A DNA stretch of 64,000 bases from contig CAVRGH010000005.1 in NCBI GenBank assembly GCA_963720675.1, forward strand, positions 1 to 64,000, in the 5' to 3' direction. Shown piece by piece: positions 1 through 9,131 of this stretch (position 1 is its first letter; each line of letters starts with the position of its first letter). The translations under genes and the position numbers were made by a program. The notes under the pieces are model-generated. The model did no database searches. It saw nothing but the letters and a program-made list of their open reading frames with translations, and was not told the origin of the DNA. Source of the DNA: JALHSW01 sp963720675 (GTDB lineage Bacteria > Actinomycetota > Acidimicrobiia > IMCC26256 > PALSA-555).

Positions 1-2
1 AC

Positions 3-203
3 CAACTTTGCGCGTCGATTGAGGATCACGAGGCGAGCGGAACAGCTCGCGACTTCATCGAGGCAGATCTCCAGTCGCTCGGGCCTCGCCTGGATGCCCC
101 GTTGGACGCAGGCAACAAGGGTGCGCACACGCCTGTGAGCCGATTCGAGGCATCAAGATTTGTCACCGGGACTTATCTACTGCTCGGCGACGTCCTTAAA
201 TGA
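3..203 (+). CDS. C-terminal fragment of an unrecognised protein
   Basis: An open frame runs in from the window edge and ends at a TGA at 201-203, giving the last 66 residues of a protein whose start lies outside the window. The fragment is rich in acidic and hydrophobic residues and ends in a helix-like stretch (TYLLLGDVLK). The composition looks like genuine coding sequence. I do not recognise the family; endings of this kind occur in some abortive-infection-like proteins, but that is only an impression. It lies just outside the first tRNA-derived repeat. Confidence 0.5.
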   Translation, partial: QLCASIEDHEASGTARDFIEADLQSLGPRLDAPLDAGNKGAHTPVSRFEASRFVTGTYLLLGDVLK

Positions 204-292
204 TGCCTGAATGAGACCGACGGAGAATTCGAAGGTACAAGCACCGGTTTACCGAACCGATGCCTTCGGCCGTCGCGTGTCACGTTGGCGAC

Positions 293-430
293 GCTCTGAC
301 CAGCACTTCGCGCCCCCGGCAGGATTCGAACCTGCGCTCCCGGTTTAGGAACACTCCGAACCCCGTCCACTGGGTCCAGTACGTCCACTGGGTCTTGGAT
401 TCCGTCCACTGTGTCCACTGGGTGTGACCA
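293..430. repeat. tRNA-Arg 3'-half junction repeat, copy A, with 9-nt repeat arm
   Basis: Positions 311-351 match the 3' half of the complete tRNA-Arg at 9132-9203 (minus strand), from the discriminator base through the anticodon loop. They are preceded by GCTCTGACCAGC (293-304), also found before the other copies. Right of the anticodon loop the sequence leaves the tRNA and enters an arm shared with copy B. The arm contains GTCCACTG at 365, 383, 404 and 413, mostly in 9-nt register. This is the layout expected of an attachment junction made by tRNA-targeted site-specific recombination. No integrase gene is visible nearby. Confidence 0.8.
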
Positions 431-508
431 CGTCCAGGGAGAAGTAGGGATTCGGGTAGCGATGAGCTGGCGGCTCCAACCCTGACGACTGATATCAAGG
501 TAACTTGT

Positions 509-733
509 GTGATGGACCCGGCGATCCTGGCGAGTGCTCGGAGGCACGGGGTCTTGGATGACGACATGCTGCATGCCTACCGAAACCCGATCCGAGTGTT
601 CGACGTCGATGAGCTCATCATGCTCATCGGTCCTGACCAGTCGGCCACGCTCCTCGAGATCGGCGTCGCGCATGGCGAGGGCATCGACTTCATCGTCCAC
701 GCAATGGCCGCCCGACCCAAGTTCCTGGAGTAG
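509..733 (+). CDS. Toxin-like small protein of a toxin-antitoxin pair
   Basis: This 74-residue protein is followed 3 bp later by a helix-turn-helix protein, a typical toxin-antitoxin arrangement. The sequence reads from a short helix (ILASARRHGV) into a beta-rich core (RVFDVDELIMLIGPD, LLEIGV, IVHAMAARPKFL) that resembles the BrnT/RelE-like fold of small actinobacterial toxins. The family match is from memory of sequence style, not a search. GTG at 509 is chosen because AAGG lies 6 nt upstream; ATG at 512 is the alternative. It is the first gene inside the copy A junction. Homologous toxins cut mRNA, but that activity is an inference here. Confidence 0.7.
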   Translation: MMDPAILASARRHGVLDDDMLHAYRNPIRVFDVDELIMLIGPDQSATLLEIGVAHGEGIDFIVHAMAARPKFLE

Positions 734-736
734 CCC

Positions 737-1009
737 ATGCCTCGATCGATTCAGGAGATCCTCGACCATGGCGACGAGCTCGCCAAGCGCTTCGAGGACT
801 ACGAGCCCAAGCCGGGAGACGAGCGCGTCCTGGAGGAGTACCTCCTCGAACGGGCGACGATCGCTCGAGCCCGCAGCGAACGGCAGATCATCGAAGCTGT
901 CACCGCCGCGCGGGGCAAGGGACTGTCGTGGCAGCGCATCGGCGACATTCTCGGCACGTCAGCCCAGGCAGCTCAGCAGCGCTACGGCGCCGCCGTCGAG
1001 TCAGTCTGA
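737..1009 (+). CDS. Antitoxin-like helix-turn-helix protein
   Basis: This 90-residue protein starts 3 bp after the toxin-like gene and is presumably its antitoxin and autorepressor. The N-terminal half is acidic and helical (EILDHGDELAKRFEDYEP). The C-terminal third (GLSWQRIGDILGTSAQAAQQRYG) is a clear helix-turn-helix of the sigma-region-4-like kind. Many actinobacterial antitoxins place the DNA-binding helix here, with the N-terminal part contacting the toxin. Both genes of the pair appear intact, unlike most of the surrounding island. Confidence 0.7.
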   Translation: MPRSIQEILDHGDELAKRFEDYEPKPGDERVLEEYLLERATIARARSERQIIEAVTAARGKGLSWQRIGDILGTSAQAAQQRYGAAVESV

Positions 1010-1059
1010 GTCGGCCCACGAAATGCAGAGTTGGTGAGCAACGACACAGGGCGCGGTCG

Positions 1060-2280
1060 GTGATCACACGCCCATCGATTCCTTCGCTGGCGATCGCAAT
1101 CGCCGCCGCGTTCACGCTCGTCGGCGCGGCCACAACGGTTCCTGCATCCTCGACTTCGGATCGCCAAGGCTCCCGAGCCGACCAGCGCGGTTCCCTTGTC
1201 GCTTACGACGCCAACGACGGCGCGTTGCGATTTGAGAAAACGATAGGGGGAAGGTCTGGCGCTTCGGCGACCGTCGTCTACGCCGACTTCGAATCGCTCT
1301 TCGTGGCAGACCAACGTTGCCAGAGCGACAACCGCGCGTATCGAGCGGGTGATCTCACTCTTCGGGTTTTCGATGCGGCGACTGGGGTTTCCCGTTGGAC
1401 TCGCAAGGATGCCGTCGTTTCGGGCACACGCATTCCTGGCAATGGAAATAGCTGGATCGATCTGCCACCAGGCACCACTCCGCTCACGAGCGCCAGGGAC
1501 AAAAGGCTGAGCGGCGTTGATCCACGAACCGGCACCACACGGTGGTCTCGTCACCGCTCCAGCCTTGACGTCATCGGCGCAACCCGCCAAACACTCGTCC
1601 TGGCAAGCAACACGCCGAGTCTCTCCGCAACTCCACCCGACAAACTGGTTGGCTGGACCGGGACCAGGAAAAACCCGTTGGTATCGCCCATCCGGCGGAC
1701 CGTCGATCGTCGCCTCACCATGACTGCAACCGGATTGTCGTCGCGACACTGAGTCAGTCCGAAATCCATATCTCGATCACCTCGATTGACACGGTGAGCG
1801 GCAATCCCACGACCCAAGTTGCATGGCCTGATTGACGATTCAACAGGCACCGGCGCAGATCGTGGCAGTCCGCGACACCCTTGTCGGCCTCACGCTCTCC
1901 GGAGATCTCACGCGGTTGGGCTCACGGGCGGCGAGGAGCAGTGGCGACACCTGCAAACCGGGACGAACCAGATCTGATACCAATCGCACACGCCATCTGC
2001 TTCTGACAACAGCACTCGGGCCGGCGCCCCCGTCGACCTCGGCATTGAACATGGCGACTGGTTCGACAGTGTGGACCAAGCAGATGTCGACGAGCTTGCA
2101 GCGCGACCCGGCGGTGACGTTCTCGCGCTTTACGCTAGTGACGAACTCGTCGGCGTGGAGATCGAAACAGGCACCGACCGCTGGCATGCCTCGTTAGGGC
2201 AAGGATCCATTGGCACTTCAGTCTCGTTGGCGAGCGTTGTCGCGATCGCACGCGGTTGCGCAACCACGTTGGCGGACTGA
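1060..2280 (+). pseudogene. Decayed secreted PQQ-like beta-propeller protein
   Basis: A GTG at 1060 opens a frame with a signal-peptide-like start (LAIAIAAAFTLVGAATTVPA) followed by propeller blades of the PQQ/WD40-like type (LVAYDANDGALRFE, LRVFDAATGVSRWT, SGVDPRTGTTRWS). That frame stops at 1752. Recognisable blades continue in other frames, for example NRIVVATLSQSEIHISITS around 1720-1800 and LVGVEIETGTDRWHASLG around 2150-2200, so at least two frameshifts separate the pieces. The intact protein would have been about 400 residues, exported, and probably structural or substrate-binding. Several shifts in one gene suggest true decay rather than a single read error. Confidence 0.65.
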
Positions 2281-2360
2281 CGCCCACGCGCGATTCAGAC
2301 AGTTCGGCGACTAAAGACGCAGTCCGATCTCGGACCGCGAAGCATCGGTTCCCCGAACCG

Positions 2361-2540
2361 ATGGAGATGGACATCTTCATCGGCATTTTCCCGGACGACT
2401 CCGGACAGGTCGGTTTTGATCTGCCGCCTGCAGTTCTCGCGAGGCTCGCCAGCGTTCCGGTCGCGGTCGTCTTCGACGTGTACCCAATAGAAGCCGTGGA
2501 CGCAGTGGACGACGCGCGGAAAGAAAACCGAGGAAAGTAG
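2361..2540 (+). CDS. Hypothetical small protein
   Basis: A 59-residue frame begins MEMDIFIGIFPDDSG, continues with a hydrophobic beta/helix pattern (VGFDLPPAVLARLASVPVAVVFDVYP) and ends with a charged tail. The composition is protein-like, but I do not recognise a family. The frame is open upstream to 2256. The chosen ATG falls inside a 21-nt inverted repeat (2343-2363, arms CATCGGTT/AACCGATG), which could hinder ribosome access; no clear ribosome-binding site is seen. It sits immediately before junction copy B and could be a small immunity or accessory protein of the first island segment. Confidence 0.4.
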   Translation: MEMDIFIGIFPDDSGQVGFDLPPAVLARLASVPVAVVFDVYPIEAVDAVDDARKENRGK

Positions 2541-2581
2541 GGATTCGGTCGCGAGCTCGGCGCGGGCGTCACACGCGCAGC

Positions 2582-2730
2582 GCTCTGACCAGCGAGTTTG
2601 CGCCCCCGGCAGGATTCGAACCTGCGCTCACGGTTTAGGAACACTCCGAACCCCGTCCACTGGGTCCAGTACGTCCACTGGGTCTTGGATTCCGTCCACT
2701 GTGTCCACCGGGTGCGACTACGTCCACCCA
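2582..2730. repeat. tRNA-Arg 3'-half junction repeat, copy B, with 9-nt repeat arm
   Basis: This copy repeats GCTCTGACC (2582-2590), the tRNA-Arg 3' half (2601-2641) and the same arm as copy A, with GTCCACTG at 2655, 2673 and 2694 and variants GTCCACCG at 2703 and GTCCACCC at 2722. From the anticodon loop to about 2702 it is nearly identical to copy A, so both junctions were made with the same element end. The last units overlap the 3' end of the Doc-type gene. Copies A and B with the intact tRNA divide the island into segments of about 2.3 and 6.5 kb. Confidence 0.8.
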
Positions 2731-3164
2731 GAACTAGGGATGGGACTAGGGATGGCTGCCGCTCGGTGAGGCGAAGTGCACTCGCTTCGGAGCCACTCGG
2801 CGACCCAGGCTTCGTCGCAGTCGCGAGCTGCGATGGTGAGCATGGCGGCTTCGGCGTCGTCGACGTCTGGCGGGTCGGGATCCCAGGTCCCGTCGTTGAG
2901 GTCGAGAAAGAGGATGAGTGCGGCCCATGCGGCGCGCTTGTTGCCGTCGGGGAGCGGGTGGTTCCACGAGAGTCGGCAGACCAGGACCGCGGCTTTGTCG
3001 ATGACATCGGGGTAGAAGTCGTCTGCGCCGAAGCCGGCGGCGGGTGCGTGGAGCGCGGAGTCGGCGAGCTCGACGCGTGCGGCTTTGATGAGTACGTGGG
3101 CTTCGATGCCGGTGACCTGTTCCGCCAGCCAGAAGTACTCGGCCAGGGTCAGGTACCGGGTCAA
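2718..3164 (-). CDS. doc: Doc-type (death-on-curing) Fic-domain toxin
   Basis: This 148-residue protein has the hallmark Fic/Doc motif HPLPDGNKRAAW at about residues 67-78, followed by the usual ALILFLDLNDG helix. Doc proteins are known to phosphorylate EF-Tu and arrest translation. The start is the TTG at 3164-3162, which overlaps the antitoxin stop codon as TTGA. The protein is slightly longer than the usual 120-130 residues because the frame runs on into the GTCCAC repeat arm, so its last 20 residues are probably unrelated to the original gene. The catalytic motif is intact. Confidence 0.85.
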   Translation of the reverse strand: MTRYLTLAEYFWLAEQVTGIEAHVLIKAARVELADSALHAPAAGFGADDFYPDVIDKAAVLVCRLSWNHPLPDGNKRAAWAALILFLDLNDGTWDPDPPDVDDAEAAMLTIAARDCDEAWVAEWLRSECTSPHRAAAIPSPIPSSGWT

Positions 3165-3369
3165 CGAGCGAGCCGGTCCAAGAGCTCCTGGTCGCGCTCG
3201 AGCAGCTTCGCGGCGCCGGCGGTGAAGTCTGATCGGTCCGGACCCGCTCGATCTCGGCGGTCAGCGAATCGACGATCAGCGCATTGACGCTGGTGCCCTG
3301 GACGCGGGCAACGGCCTCGGCCTCGTCGGCGAGCTCATCGGGGAGTCGAACGGTGGTCTGCTTTGCCAT
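3161..3369 (-). pseudogene. Ribbon-helix-helix antitoxin partner of Doc, frameshifted
   Basis: From ATG 3369 the frame encodes an RHH DNA-binding start (QTTVRLPDELADEAEAVARV, then NALIVDSLTAEIERVRTD). Around 3225-3236 the conserved C-terminal part (DFTAGAAKLLERDQELLDR) is found one frame over, ending in a TGA that overlaps the Doc start. A single-base indel therefore separates the DNA-binding half from the toxin-binding half. If real, the toxin would lack a functional antitoxin; if it is a read error, the locus is a normal 69-residue antitoxin plus Doc operon. Given other single-base shifts in the window, error is quite possible. Confidence 0.65.
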
Positions 3370-3457
3370 GTAGTCATGATATCACGACATCGTGAATGCA
3401 GAGTACCTGATGGCTCGCGGGACCAGCTGTGTCACACCCTTGGCGCACAATCACGGA

Positions 3458-6400
3458 ATGCCGGAAGTCCCGCCACCGATCGAGTTACGCGGTCTCTCCG
3501 ACGAAGTTACCAATCGCCTTCGGGAGAAGCCTTGGGGTCCGAAGACGCTGTCGTTCCTTCGAACGGCCCGGGTTCAAATCCGAAGCGCGGCGAGCCCTCC
3601 AGAGGACGAGCTGCGCCTAGCGGAGACCGCCGGCTACGCGCTTCGAGAGGCTCTTGACTCTGTCACGAAGGCCAGCGAACCAGCTCCCGCTGGCCTGCCG
3701 GAGGTTCTTGACGCATGGGACCGCTATGTCCGGGAACGTGGGCAAGGCGAGGTGGAGGAGATCGCTCGAGCCTCATTTGAGGAAGTGATCGAGCGCAACC
3801 GAGAACGGCGGAATCGCGATTCTTGATCGCGGCGGCGCCTGATCGGCCAACTCGAGCGTGACACCGGGCTATCGCGGCTTCGCTGGCCGAAAGGATCCAG
3901 TCGACGAGTACAAGCGACTGGTCAGTGCGCGAATACGCAGACTCATGGAGACGCGTTGCTGGGTGACGTGGTCGACCTCTACAACGACTCCTTGGTGTTG
4001 TTCGAACGACTCTTCATGCCGCCAACGACTCGCCATGACCGACTCGTCGCCCTCGCTTCGTTGCGAACCATCGAGAAGGCAGATGTCGACGAGTTGGAAG
4101 TTCAAATCGCGGCGAATGCACATGACCTCGCGCTCTTCTTCTCCAACATCGAAAGTGCCGAGTGGATAGAGCCGCTGTGGGAAGCAGAGCTCATCGAACC
4201 CCCTCGGGCCGATGAGCCATGGCCGCTAGTCCATCTCATCGGGGCACTAGGGGACCGTGTGCCCGACCGAATGGTTGAGCTCCTCGATCGACTTCTGCAG
4301 GTCGTGCGCGGCGAACTGAGGCCCCCGACGAACAGATTCTGGGATTCGATGGCATCGCTCGCGTGAGCCGTGAATCGGCGCGGCGGGGATCCGAATCGGG
4401 ATGGAAGCCATAAAAGCTGGCATCTCAGTTGCCGACCGTCACGGTCGGCGCCCCGGGTTTTTCAAGTACCTAGCAGGTCGAGATTGCGCGCCGGCAGACC
4501 CGGCCGATGACGTCGTCGCCGAGGTCGCAGACCTCGCCTTGGCCGAGGCGCGACACGACGACATGGGCTATCGAACGCCTGAGCTTCTTGAGATGCTCGA
4601 GCAAGGTATCCGAGTGGAGAATGCGATGTATCGCCTCCGCATCGTCGCTGGGAAGGTAGGGCGACTCGCGAGACAGCCTCATGCTCGGTACTTCGATGTG
4701 GACGGCGCCGCGCTCACGACCGACTTAGTCGGCCAAGAGGAACCGATCGTCGTGTTGTCGCATGGACTCGCCTTGATGCTCCGCAAAGCGCAAGCAGCGG
4801 GTATTCCATCAGGCGAACTCATAGGCCTTGTCGACCGCATCGATGATGCAACCGGCAGCCGTCTTCGATGCCAGGTCCTGGCTACAGCAGCGGACGTGAC
4901 GCTCACCGACAAGGTCGCGTACGCAGCGACAAGACTCTCGGAGCCGGTCCCAACAGGCGACGACGTTGCCCTCATCGACGCGATCGTTGCTGAGCGCCCC
5001 ACCTCCGATCATCTCGAGAGCTGGGCAGACGCGCTCGGGCAACCGTCGGTTCGCCGTCCCTGAACAGGTCGAGGAAGGCGATTTGCCCGACGATTGGGCC
5101 CGGGCGTGGCGCTGGTCCGTGGTGCTTCCAGCAGCCGTACTTGAGGGGTGGTCCGAGCAACTCGCTGACGTTGCAGCCGTTCACGGCCATCCCAATCGAG
5201 ACCGATTCGCGACCCGAGAGCCGCTGTTCGGCTCACTTGCTGGAGGAAGCCCACACTCTTTTGAGGACCTTTCGAGCAGGGAGGTGCTTGACGCTGCCCT
5301 GCTGATCGCGTCGTGGAGACCGGATGAACGTGCCGTCTTTGCTCTGCAGGAAGCGCGCGGAGCTCGGTCGAACCTTGAGGAAGTCATCGTGTCCTCACCG
5401 ATCGAATGGACAGCGGAGCCCGATGCTGTCATCCAGAGCTGCGCCATCCGACTTACATCGCTCACTACTTTCGAGGGGTCACAAAGGTCGCGAAACAAGT
5501 GGCGGGATCGGGTCACGCCCTCGTTCGAGCCGCGACGAATGTGGCAACCCACCCTTGCGGGACGTTGAGCCCATCGGGAACGACGACTTTGAATACGACC
5601 CGGACTGGACCGGAGCTGATTCAGCAGCGATCGACATGCTCGGAGCCCTGGCGAACAACGACGCTGCATTCGGTGAATCCATCGCCAAGGCCTGGGAACT
5701 CACGACGTCTGCACTCCGCGCCCGTCCCAAGTAGCCGACCCTGCGATCGAATCCCGCAGATCCGACAGCGACGAAGCCGATCCACTAGCAAGTGCCATCG
5801 ATCGCCCGTACTCGAGAGCGCTCGAGACCACGATCACGCTCGGCTGGTGGGAACGACGGAACATCGGCAACCACAGCGAAACCTTCACGGAGTTGCTCGA
5901 CGAAGTCATCGAGATTCCTGGCTGGGTTGGGCTTGAGTCCGCGCAATCATCGCCCAACGCCGACCGGCCCTCGAAGCGTTCGCACACGACTGGCTTGAGG
6001 TCATCGCGACAGGCCGTTTGGTGCTTCCGCCCCTGACGACATGGGCAGAGCGACATTCGACCTGACGATCAAGTGGACGAGTCGCACTTCGCCCTGGTTC
6101 CTCGGCACCTTTCGGGCCGAGCTCTATGAGCGAGCGCCGGCGTCAAGTTGACCACGCCATTTCGATGATCCTTGTCGGAATGATCTGGTCGGTGGATGGC
6201 TTCGACGCCAACACGTTGCTTGACACGTTGCGCCCCGCCGGGCCGGCCCCCGCGACGGACTGCGCCGACCAGATCGCCTTGTTGATGCAAGGAAGCGAAG
6301 TCGACTTCAAACACTTGACCATCGCCTTGGAGTTCTGGCGCACACTCGTGACCCGCTACGACCAAGGCTCAGTCAACGCTGAAACGTTGTCCGCTTCCGG

Positions 6401-6755
6401 CAGGTGGGCGTTCGTCACGGCACTTGACGAAGCAGCGTTCCAAGCACTCATGCTCGATACGCTCACACGCACCGGAGGCGTTATCTCGCTTCCCATCGAG
6501 GTTGTCGACCGGCTTGCAGAAGGTCCTCACACCGTCTCGTCGCTTTCTGCAATCTCGCACCTCTTGGAGGCGCAGCAGTCGGAGCCGTGGGAACGCCATC
6601 ATGTCCAAACCAAGGCCGTCGAAGCCGTGCGAACGCGGCCCCCATCCGTCGCTCGCCATCGAGGTCGGCGCTCTTCGCGACCGACTTCTAGAACTCGGCT
6701 GGTCCCAGACGTGCGCGACATCGACCCACCAGCCGACGAGGGGCCGCACACCTAG
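3458..6755 (+). pseudogene. Decayed large HEAT-like protein, about 1,080 residues originally
   Basis: Protein-like segments follow one another on the plus strand in changing frames: 3458-3826 (RLAETAGYALREALDSV), 3956-4366 (DLALFFSNIESAEWIEPLW, then EPPRADEPWPLVHLIGALGD), 4401-5063, about 5060-5568, 5580-5734, about 5790-6060 (ALETTITLGWWERRNIG, then RAIIAQRRPALEAFAHDW) and 6126-6690 (SASGRWAFVTALDEAAFQ). The helical-repeat style and motif order resemble one family of very large actinobacterial proteins of unknown role, whose N-terminal part precedes HEAT-like repeats. At least six frameshifts or stops make it nonfunctional. A defence role is only a guess from the island setting and STAND-like repeats. 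Confidence 0.55.
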
Positions 6756-7660
6756 GCCTCGGAACGGATTCGTCGCCAGTCCTTCGTGCTGCCCGAGATC
6801 GGCGGTAGACCAGGAGTGCGTCCGCCTCCTGGTTTTTCTTGGTGCTGCCGAGACCGATCCTCGCCTCGCGGAGTGTCGGGTGCCCGACGAGGCAGTTGAG
6901 GTCGCGAGGTTGCAAGTGGCCCATGTCGACGAGGTGCAACTCCGTCAGGGCAGGTGCATCGCGTAGCGGGCAGATGTCGTCCAGACCCTTCATCGTCTCG
7001 ATGTGAACCCCGCTGAGAGCAGCGAGTCGCTCGAGCGCGGGTAACGCTGTCACGCGTCGAAGCGCTTGCAGGAAGAATCGCAACGACTCGACCTGGGAGA
7101 TGGGCCTGAGGTCGGTCAGGCCTTTCACCATCCAGAGCTCCAGGTATTGCAGCTGACCGACCCGTGGCAACAGCGCAGAGATTCGAGGTCCCTCCGAGCT
7201 TGAGATCCAGCGCTCGGAGGGAACGCAGTGGGAGCAACGGCTCAAGATCGGGCAGCGTGATCGAGCGAAGCGTGACGTCCACGAGGTTCACGAGTGAACT
7301 CACGACTTCGAAGTTCTTGGTGTGCCCTTCGAGGAAGAGCTGCGTCAACCCGCCGAATCGGCGGAGTGGTTCGAGGTCCAGCCGGCGTCGAGTGCGACCG
7401 AGGCCGAGATACTCAGTCTCGATCGACAACAGGCCCAAGCCGTCGAGCGGACTGAGCTCGAACACATCAACTCGGAGGCGGCGGGTGTCGGGGAAGAACC
7501 GCAAGAAGCTGAGGTCCGAGATCGACCCGTCGTATGACCCGTAGACACGCAGGCTCACGTCGCTTCGGCGCGCAGCAGATCGGCAGCTCGACGAATTCGT
7601 CGTCGCGCAACATCGAGTTGAACTGCAGACGCGGCACTGCGCCTCTAGCGGAGCGAGCAT
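6752..7660 (-). pseudogene. Decayed leucine-rich-repeat protein
   Basis: Two overlapping minus-strand frames each carry leucine-rich repeats. The upstream frame (about 7560-7180) has LSFLRFFPDTRRLRVDVFEL, LTQLFLEGHTKNFEVVSSL and LRALDLKLGG. The downstream frame (about 7170-6830) continues with LQYLELWMVKGLTDLRPIS and APALTELHLVDMGHLQP. A frameshift near 7170 separates them, another near 7570 precedes the readable part, and the C-terminus changes frame again near 6830. The intact protein would have been about 300 residues, cytoplasmic, with no signal peptide seen. LRR proteins of this type often mediate protein contacts; no specific role can be assigned. Confidence 0.6.
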
Positions 7661-7873
7661 TTCCTTCGTGAGAGGTGAGTCGACCTCGCGGATCCCTGGT
7701 GCGAACCGGGGCTGTTGCCCTGCCGATTTCGGCTCGGTTGCCTGCCGCGGGCAGGTGACGACGCTCCTTCCAACTCACGCCGCACACCGTAGGCACGACG
7801 CTTCGCTGCCCGATGCAACCGCCGCCCACGCTGGACTCCTGACGCGCATGTTTGCGATCGCTGTGTTCGAGTA

Positions 7874-8294
7874 GTGGGTGATAATCATTTGGTGGCAGTG
7901 CTGCTCTTCGATGTCGAGGCTCGGGCACGCGCTCGAAGGGTCATCGATGCGCCCGAAGACCTGTTGCCGACCTTCGGCCGAACGAGGGATTTCGGGTACC
8001 CGTTCGTCGAGTCAACTGGCGAGACGATGCACTGGGTCGTGAACGAACGTGGCGTCGAGGTCGAGCGACGTTCCACAACGAGTGTCGACGAGCTCTTGTA
8101 TAGGGTATCCGCATCCGTCACCTTTTCGATGGCATGCGATTGGGAGGTCCGAAACCGGATCGACGGTCAGGACTTCCGGATCCTGCTCTTCACCCATCAG
8201 TTCGGTTGCTGCGCATGCTCGATACGACGTGGGTCGATCGCAGAAAACCCAGCTCGGCCCGATTTTGGTGGAGTTCGGCCTGGCTGGATGCTGA
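7874..8294 (+). pseudogene. Imm63-like immunity protein, frameshifted
   Basis: The frame from GTG 7874 reads through VEVERRSTTSVDELLYRVSA and FSMACDWEVRNRIDGQDFRI, closely resembling the Imm63 immunity family of polymorphic toxin systems. After about 8205 the expected continuation (LLRMLDTTWVDRRK) is in a second frame, and the last strand (LGPILVEFGL) in a third, ending at 8294. Two single-base shifts in 60 bases suggest decay. Members of the family are thought to neutralise secreted nuclease-type toxins. No toxin gene is present beside it, so it may be an orphan immunity gene captured by the island. Confidence 0.6.
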
Positions 8295-9131
8295 CCAGCG
8301 TCAGGTGAGCCCTATGCCTCACCTGCCATCCGAGAGTGTTGGTGCGTTCGTTCATGCGAACTGCTGGTCGTAGCGGTCTAGAGCGACCGCGGCGAGGTGC
8401 TCGAGCAGTGTCCGGTCTCGTTTGCCAGTGTTCAGCACAAAGAGCAGGCGGTGTGTCGCCGCGTCGGATCGCGGCTTCGTAGTTGTAGGTCTTCGGATTC
8501 GAGAGACCGTCGATTCGGTAGACGACGTCTTTGTCTCCGAGTCCGAGCGGCGGCTCCTTCACGGCGCGCCGGTTGCGGTCCGAACTGCGACCATCGCGCA
8601 GGGAAGCGGGAGCGACGCGATGAGCGATGGATCGCTTGGCGGCTCGAACGCCAACGACCTCGATGCGCTGGCCAATGAGGTCGCCGCCAACACTGTCGAT
8701 GAAGGCTGTCGATGCCGTGTGCTGCTTCGGGGTTGTGGCCACGAGTCGACCGCAGACACCACGTTTGGCGTGGCTCGGCTTAGGGTGAAAGGGCGCCCAC
8801 CCGGATGGATGTCGTCGAGCGGACAAACAGCGCGGGTTCGAGCACCTTCGAAATCGCTCCCGCGGCTGAATGCGGATGCGTCGACGCTGAACGCTACGGC
8901 CAGAAAATGAGCAGAACGATGAGCCCGATGGCGAGCGAACGACGGGGCATGGAGCGAGACCCTTTCACAAACGAGTGCCGTCGCGATGCCGGCGCTGCTC
9001 TGCATCATGTGTTGTGGCGGAACTTGTCCGGACTTAGTCAACGGCGCGAGGAAAACCAAACAAGGAACCTAGGATGGCCTCGCGAACGGTGATCGCGCGT
9101 CAGACCCGCGACGCTCTGACCAGCGTGTTTG
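8295..9131. other. Degenerate stretch without an intact gene
   Basis: No convincing complete gene is visible here. On the minus strand an ATG near 8950 begins a short hydrophobic, signal-like peptide (MPRRSLAIGLIVLLIFWP) that meets a stop at once. Between about 8750 and 8420 there are protein-like pieces in changing frames (DKDVVYRIDGLSNPKTYNYEAA, then RRGDTPPALCAEHW). These suggest a decayed gene for an exported protein of unknown family. The stretch ends in GCTCTGACC (9113-9121), the flank shared with the two tRNA-derived junctions. Confidence 0.4.

Noticed and set aside
311..351. Second and third tRNA-Arg genes at 311-351 and 2601-2641
   Set aside because: Only the 3' half of the tRNA is present in each; the D arm and the 5' acceptor strand are missing, so neither can fold into a tRNA.
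361..420. Possible CRISPR array from repeated GTCCACTG
   Set aside because: Units are 9 nt and nearly contiguous, with no spacers of CRISPR length and no cas genes.
280..567. Minus-strand peptide with repeated QWTQWT shared with a frame at 2135-3007
   Set aside because: It is simply the translation of the 9-nt array and the tRNA T-arm (RFESCRGR); there is no sign of a real gene.
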